Of a DNA stretch of 7,277 nucleotides, positions 4,797-7,277 are shown in pieces. Source of the stretch: Planctomycetaceae bacterium (lineage in GTDB: Bacteria > Planctomycetota > Planctomycetia > Pirellulales > Thermoguttaceae); NCBI GenBank assembly GCA_031283825.1, contig JAITAZ010000137.1:1-7277 (forward strand), written 5' to 3'. The position numbers were made by a program, and so were the translations under genes. The notes under the pieces were generated by a model. That model was not told the origin of the DNA. It made no database searches and saw only the letters and a program-made list of their open reading frames with translations. Every line of letters begins with the position of its first letter. The stretch's first letter is position 1.

Positions 4797-6671
4797 ATGA
4801 GTTCAAATAGAGGTAATAAATTTTCGGCGAGGTGGTCGGATATTTTTGAGGTTGGGATATTATTTTTTATTTTTTGCATTTTTGGCGGCTCGCCGATACC
4901 TGACGTGAACGAGCCGTATTATATTGGCAAGGCGATTCATTTCTGGAATGCTTCGTGGGCGATTGACGATACGTTTCTGTCGTCGCGTGATTCTCATTGG
5001 ACGTTTTATTTTCTTTTCGGCTGGACGTCGTTTTTTTTAAGTCCGTATTGGATGGCGGTATTGGGGCGTGGTCTGACGTGGTTTCTTTTAGCGTTATCGT
5101 GGCGTCGTTTATGTTTTACGATACTTCGGACGCGGTGGAGTTCGATACCTACGGGTCTTGCGATGTCATATTATGTATTGAATTTTAACATGGCGGGCGA
5201 GTGGATAATTGGCGGGGTTGAGGGCAAGTCGTTTGCGTTTCCGTTGGTTTTATTTGCGTTATCGGAGTTAGTTCGGGGCGAGTGGGGTAGGGTGTGGATT
5301 TTTTTGGGTGCAGCGTCGGCGTTTCATGTATTGGTTGGCGGTTGGTCGGTGATTGCGGTAATTATTGTACATTTATTTTGTTGGCGTAAGCCGAACTATT
5401 ATTTCATGTTGGCGGGAGGTTTAATTTCGTTATCCGGCGTGATTCCCGGATTGCTTTTAGACTATGGAACGGTTGGCGACATCGTGCATGAATCTCATCG
5501 GATTTATGTTTTTGAGAGGTTGAATCATCATCTTGTTCCGTACATGTTTTCGTGGACTCGGATAGTGCGATTTTTGTTGCTTATGACATTGTGGATATTT
5601 TGTTGTCGATTTATGCCGTATTGCGGCGGGCGGCAGCGGAGGTTTGAATTTTTCGTTTGGGGGACGATTATTATTTCGGCGATTGGATTTTTTCTAGCGT
5701 ATATTTTGCGGTCGGATGCGAGTATGTCGGCGTCGGTTTTAAGATTTTATTGGTTTAGGATGTCGGACGTATCGGTTCCGATGGGGATTGCGATTGGTTC
5801 GATGTTTAGGTTATTGCGGTTGTTGGTTGAATTGAGAAAGAGTCCGATATGTTTGCCGACGTTTAGGGATTGGATAATTGCGGCGTTAATTTCTGTTACG
5901 ATATTTATGAGTTCTGGTTATTTATTATTTGGCGTTTTTATGTTTTCGTGGACTCGTTCTCCTGACGTTGCGATAACGTGGTGTATAACGATTTTGTTGT
6001 GTCGTTTAATTTTGTATGTAGTTAATAGTGCGGGGCGAGATTGCGGGATATTGAGTTGTTGCAGATTAAAAATCTGGTTGATTTTGATTTATGTTGTGAT
6101 TTTGATTTATACGCCGATGCGAGAATTTACTGAGTTAGCGGATTCGCGGACGAGATTTGCGTTTTCGCGTGCGGAATCGAAAAAACCGATTCAGGCTTAC
6201 AAGTGGCGGGAGGCGTGTAATTGGATTTCGGATGAAAAAAATACAAGTAAGTCGTCGAAGTTTTTTATTCCGTATGACAGCGTAACGTTCAAATGGTATG
6301 CGAACAGGAGTAATATTACTGTTTGGAAAGAGGTGCCGCAAGATGCAAATTCGTTGATAGAGTGGGCGAAATCGATTGAGGAATTATATGTCAACGACTC
6401 TGTAAGCGGTAAAGATCCGCGTAGAGAGTCTGGTGGAGATTCCGGTGGAGAGTCTGGCGGGCGATTGGAGTTATTGATAGATAAAATTTCAAAAAAGACT
6501 TTTTCTCAAATGCTGAATCAAAAAACTCCTGACGAGATGAAACGTTTACAAAAGAAGTATCGTTTTAATTATATTTTAGCCCCGATTTCGCCAAATTTAT
6601 CAAAGCGTTTCGGATTTAAGATTGTTTACAAAAATTCAGAATACTGTGTCTATAAAGTTGAAGATTTTTAA
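4797..6671 (+). CDS. DUF6798-type multi-pass membrane protein, GT-C-like
   Basis: This protein (624 residues from the ATG) has about 12-14 membrane segments between residues 15 and 441 and a soluble C-terminal region (about 442-624). The PDVNEPYY motif (35-42, with Asp36 and Glu39) lies in the first extramembrane loop, GGVEGKSFAFP (139-149) further on, and FHVLVGGW (176-183) in a membrane segment. The C-terminal part has EACNWI, TFKWYANR (497-504) and WKEVPQDA (510-517), which I recognise as the planctomycete DUF6798 family. An acidic first loop in such a protein recalls GT-C glycosyltransferases that use lipid-linked sugars; this is inference, as the family has no established reaction known to me. 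I chose ATG 4797. TTG at 4770 is in frame and would add nine residues; neither has a Shine-Dalgarno sequence. An SGG-repeat insertion lies at 544-555. Nearby flippase and methyltransferase genes fit surface-glycan work. Confidence 0.85.
   Translation: MSSNRGNKFSARWSDIFEVGILFFIFCIFGGSPIPDVNEPYYIGKAIHFWNASWAIDDTFLSSRDSHWTFYFLFGWTSFFLSPYWMAVLGRGLTWFLLALSWRRLCFTILRTRWSSIPTGLAMSYYVLNFNMAGEWIIGGVEGKSFAFPLVLFALSELVRGEWGRVWIFLGAASAFHVLVGGWSVIAVIIVHLFCWRKPNYYFMLAGGLISLSGVIPGLLLDYGTVGDIVHESHRIYVFERLNHHLVPYMFSWTRIVRFLLLMTLWIFCCRFMPYCGGRQRRFEFFVWGTIIISAIGFFLAYILRSDASMSASVLRFYWFRMSDVSVPMGIAIGSMFRLLRLLVELRKSPICLPTFRDWIIAALISVTIFMSSGYLLFGVFMFSWTRSPDVAITWCITILLCRLILYVVNSAGRDCGILSCCRLKIWLILIYVVILIYTPMREFTELADSRTRFAFSRAESKKPIQAYKWREACNWISDEKNTSKSSKFFIPYDSVTFKWYANRSNITVWKEVPQDANSLIEWAKSIEELYVNDSVSGKDPRRESGGDSGGESGGRLELLIDKISKKTFSQMLNQKTPDEMKRLQKKYRFNYILAPISPNLSKRFGFKIVYKNSEYCVYKVEDF
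6426..6461 (+). repeat. Coding 12-base tandem repeat (ESGG/DSGG/ESGG)
   Basis: Three successive 12-base units encode ESGG, DSGG and ESGG inside the C-terminal soluble region of the DUF6798 protein, between the conserved WKEVPQDA-EWAKSIEEL segment and the terminal KISKKTF-YILAPISP segment. The units differ at only a few bases, so recent expansion is likely. The result is a flexible Gly/Ser linker that I do not associate with the family's core. Confidence 0.8.
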
Positions 6672-6674
6672 AAA

Positions 6675-6697
6675 TTGGTAATATATCAATATCGGAA
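6675..6697 (+). repeat. GGTAATATATCA motif, partial element end
   Basis: Three bases after the DUF6798 stop codon, TTGGTAATATATCA followed shortly by CGGAA resembles the end motif of the 331-517 element and the arm at 6777-6796. It has no obvious inverted partner and may be a remnant of the same repeat family. Confidence 0.45.
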
Positions 6698-7112
6698 ACT
6701 TCTAAAAACTCGTTTTTTTATTAACACATGAGGACACAGAGTTCACCGAGAGAATATTTTTAAAAAATTAAATTTTGAGTAATATATCAGTGGAATATTC
6801 GTCAATTTGTTTACCAATGGACTCTAAAGATAGTCAACGTTTCGCCGAAACATTTTAAACAATACGGTGCTAGCCGACTTGCCCCTGTTGACGGACGGAA
6901 ATTAAGGACTCACTGCGTACAACTCAAGAGTAAAACCAACCGTTGCGACCGTGGGTTTATTGTTTAAAACCTTTCGGCGAAAGGTCGCCTACCTTGTAAT
7001 TTCCAACTGTAAACAAATTCAAAAAAAATTCCACTGATAGATTACAAAAATTAAACTTTTCTCTGCGTTCTCTGTGTCCTCGGTGGTTAAAATTAATTTT
7101 TAGAGATTCCCA
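6694..7112. mobile_element. Large imperfect inverted-repeat element
   Basis: Six nested complementary blocks, in order from outside in, are perfect: 6730-6741/7070-7081 (GAGGACACAGAG), 6785-6796/7028-7039 (TATCAGTGGAAT), 6804-6814/7009-7019 (AATTTGTTTAC), 6840-6850/6972-6982 (TTTCGCCGAAA), 6853-6863/6959-6969 (TTTTAAACAAT) and 6864-6868/6948-6952 (ACGGT). A weaker GGAA-CT-CTAAAAA match brings the ends to about 6694 and 7112. The arms (about 170 bases) have diverged between blocks, leaving a core loop of about 80 bases. No credible gene lies inside. The arms contain the end motif of the 331-517 element and the GAGGACACAGAG-type sequence that is a common dispersed intergenic repeat. It may be a palindromic MITE, two inverted copies of one repeat, or the gene for a structured RNA. 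Confidence 0.7.
6839..6984. other. Structured core of the 6694-7112 element
   Basis: Each inner arm also contains a local hairpin: GTTTC-GCC-GAAAC (6839-6851) and CCTTTC-GGC-GAAAGG (6970-6984). The two stems differ from each other at the base next to the shared TTTC/GAAA, and each keeps its pairing, so the fold looks conserved rather than the sequence. Inside, AGTAAAACC (6929-6937) can pair with GGGTTTATT (6953-6961) with one mismatch and one G-U, around GTTGCGACCG. These pairings compete with the long arm pairing, so either one long cruciform or several small hairpins may form. Whether it is transcribed is unknown. Confidence 0.4.
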
Positions 7113-7146
7113 ACAGCGTACTCACTGACTGCCGGATTGTTCCGGT

Positions 7147-7277
7147 TTACCAATTGTTCCGCATGTTAATAAAACTTCGCCGATTATCTGATACTTCCAG
7201 CCGTTTGGCAAGAACAGACCCGATTTTTTTCTGAAATGGCAATGATTCAAGTTTAGGACGAATTGATGGTGTAGGGG
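7147..7277 (-). CDS. Possible 3' end of a gene entering from the right edge
   Basis: A minus-strand frame is open from the window edge to a TAA at 7147-7149. It gives 42 residues that include LPFQKKIGSVLAKRLEVSDN and end in MRNNW, with ordinary codons and a balanced hydrophilic composition. I do not recognise a family. A second minus-strand frame is open to a TGA at 7122-7124 (51 residues, ending KPEQSGSQ) but has more Cys and His and looks less natural. Both are too short to exclude chance, so this is a tentative call. Confidence 0.25.
   Translation of the reverse strand, partial: PTPSIRPKLESLPFQKKIGSVLAKRLEVSDNRRSFINMRNNW

Noticed and set aside
6824..6902. A short minus-strand frame in the core of the large palindrome, reading SVNRGKSASTVLFKMFRRNV
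   Set aside because: It looks protein-like but is only 26 codons between two stops, lies wholly inside the inverted-repeat core, and is the kind of reading often mis-annotated from dispersed repeats.
6839..6984. tRNA or group II intron domain V
   Set aside because: No cloverleaf with T-arm GTTCRA and acceptor pairing can be drawn, and the catalytic AGC-bulge-GAAA domain V pattern is absent.

Overview
This is an AT-rich chromosomal fragment, probably from a low-GC planctomycete. The main evidence is the large membrane protein at 4797-6671. Its N-terminal PDVNEPYY and GGVEGK landmarks and C-terminal TFKWYANR and WKEVPQDA segment match the DUF6798 family, which I know essentially from Planctomycetes. 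A membrane-anchored, single-PDZ HtrA protease and the absence of Shine-Dalgarno sequences in front of all four genes fit this, but the assignment is inference from memory of the families.

Layout. 1-587 has no gene. It carries a cluster of short dispersed repeats (two TAGAGACGCAA palindromes, copies of a CGTGAACGGTTAC repeat), a possible promoter and a MITE-like element with inverted ends. 588-2824 holds two closely spaced + strand genes: a class I SAM-dependent methyltransferase and a Wzx/MATE-like polysaccharide flippase, 29 bases apart. 2825-3017 separates them from the convergent HtrA gene and contains a near-perfect 52-base dyad made of two head-to-head CGTGAACGGTTAC repeats. 3018-4601 (minus) encodes the HtrA protease, with a long acidic Ser/Glu/Asn-rich cytoplasmic tail. 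4602-4796 is the divergent promoter region. 4797-6671 encodes the DUF6798 multi-pass membrane protein. 6672-7277 has no complete gene. It is dominated by an imperfect inverted-repeat element of about 420 bases (6694-7112), and a possible gene end on the minus strand enters from the right edge.

Function. The flippase, the methyltransferase and the glycosyltransferase-C-like DUF6798 protein suggest export and modification of a lipid-linked surface glycan, with HtrA in envelope protein quality control. This linkage is inferred from proximity. HtrA is on the opposite strand and is probably an independent unit.

The most unusual content is in the intergenic DNA. Several repeat families fill nearly every gap. 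The ends of the 331-517 element and arms inside the 6694-7112 element share a GGTAATATaTCAG-GGAAT motif (five copies in the window), which points to one family of non-autonomous palindromic elements of two sizes. No transposase or nuclease gene is present in the window to explain them.
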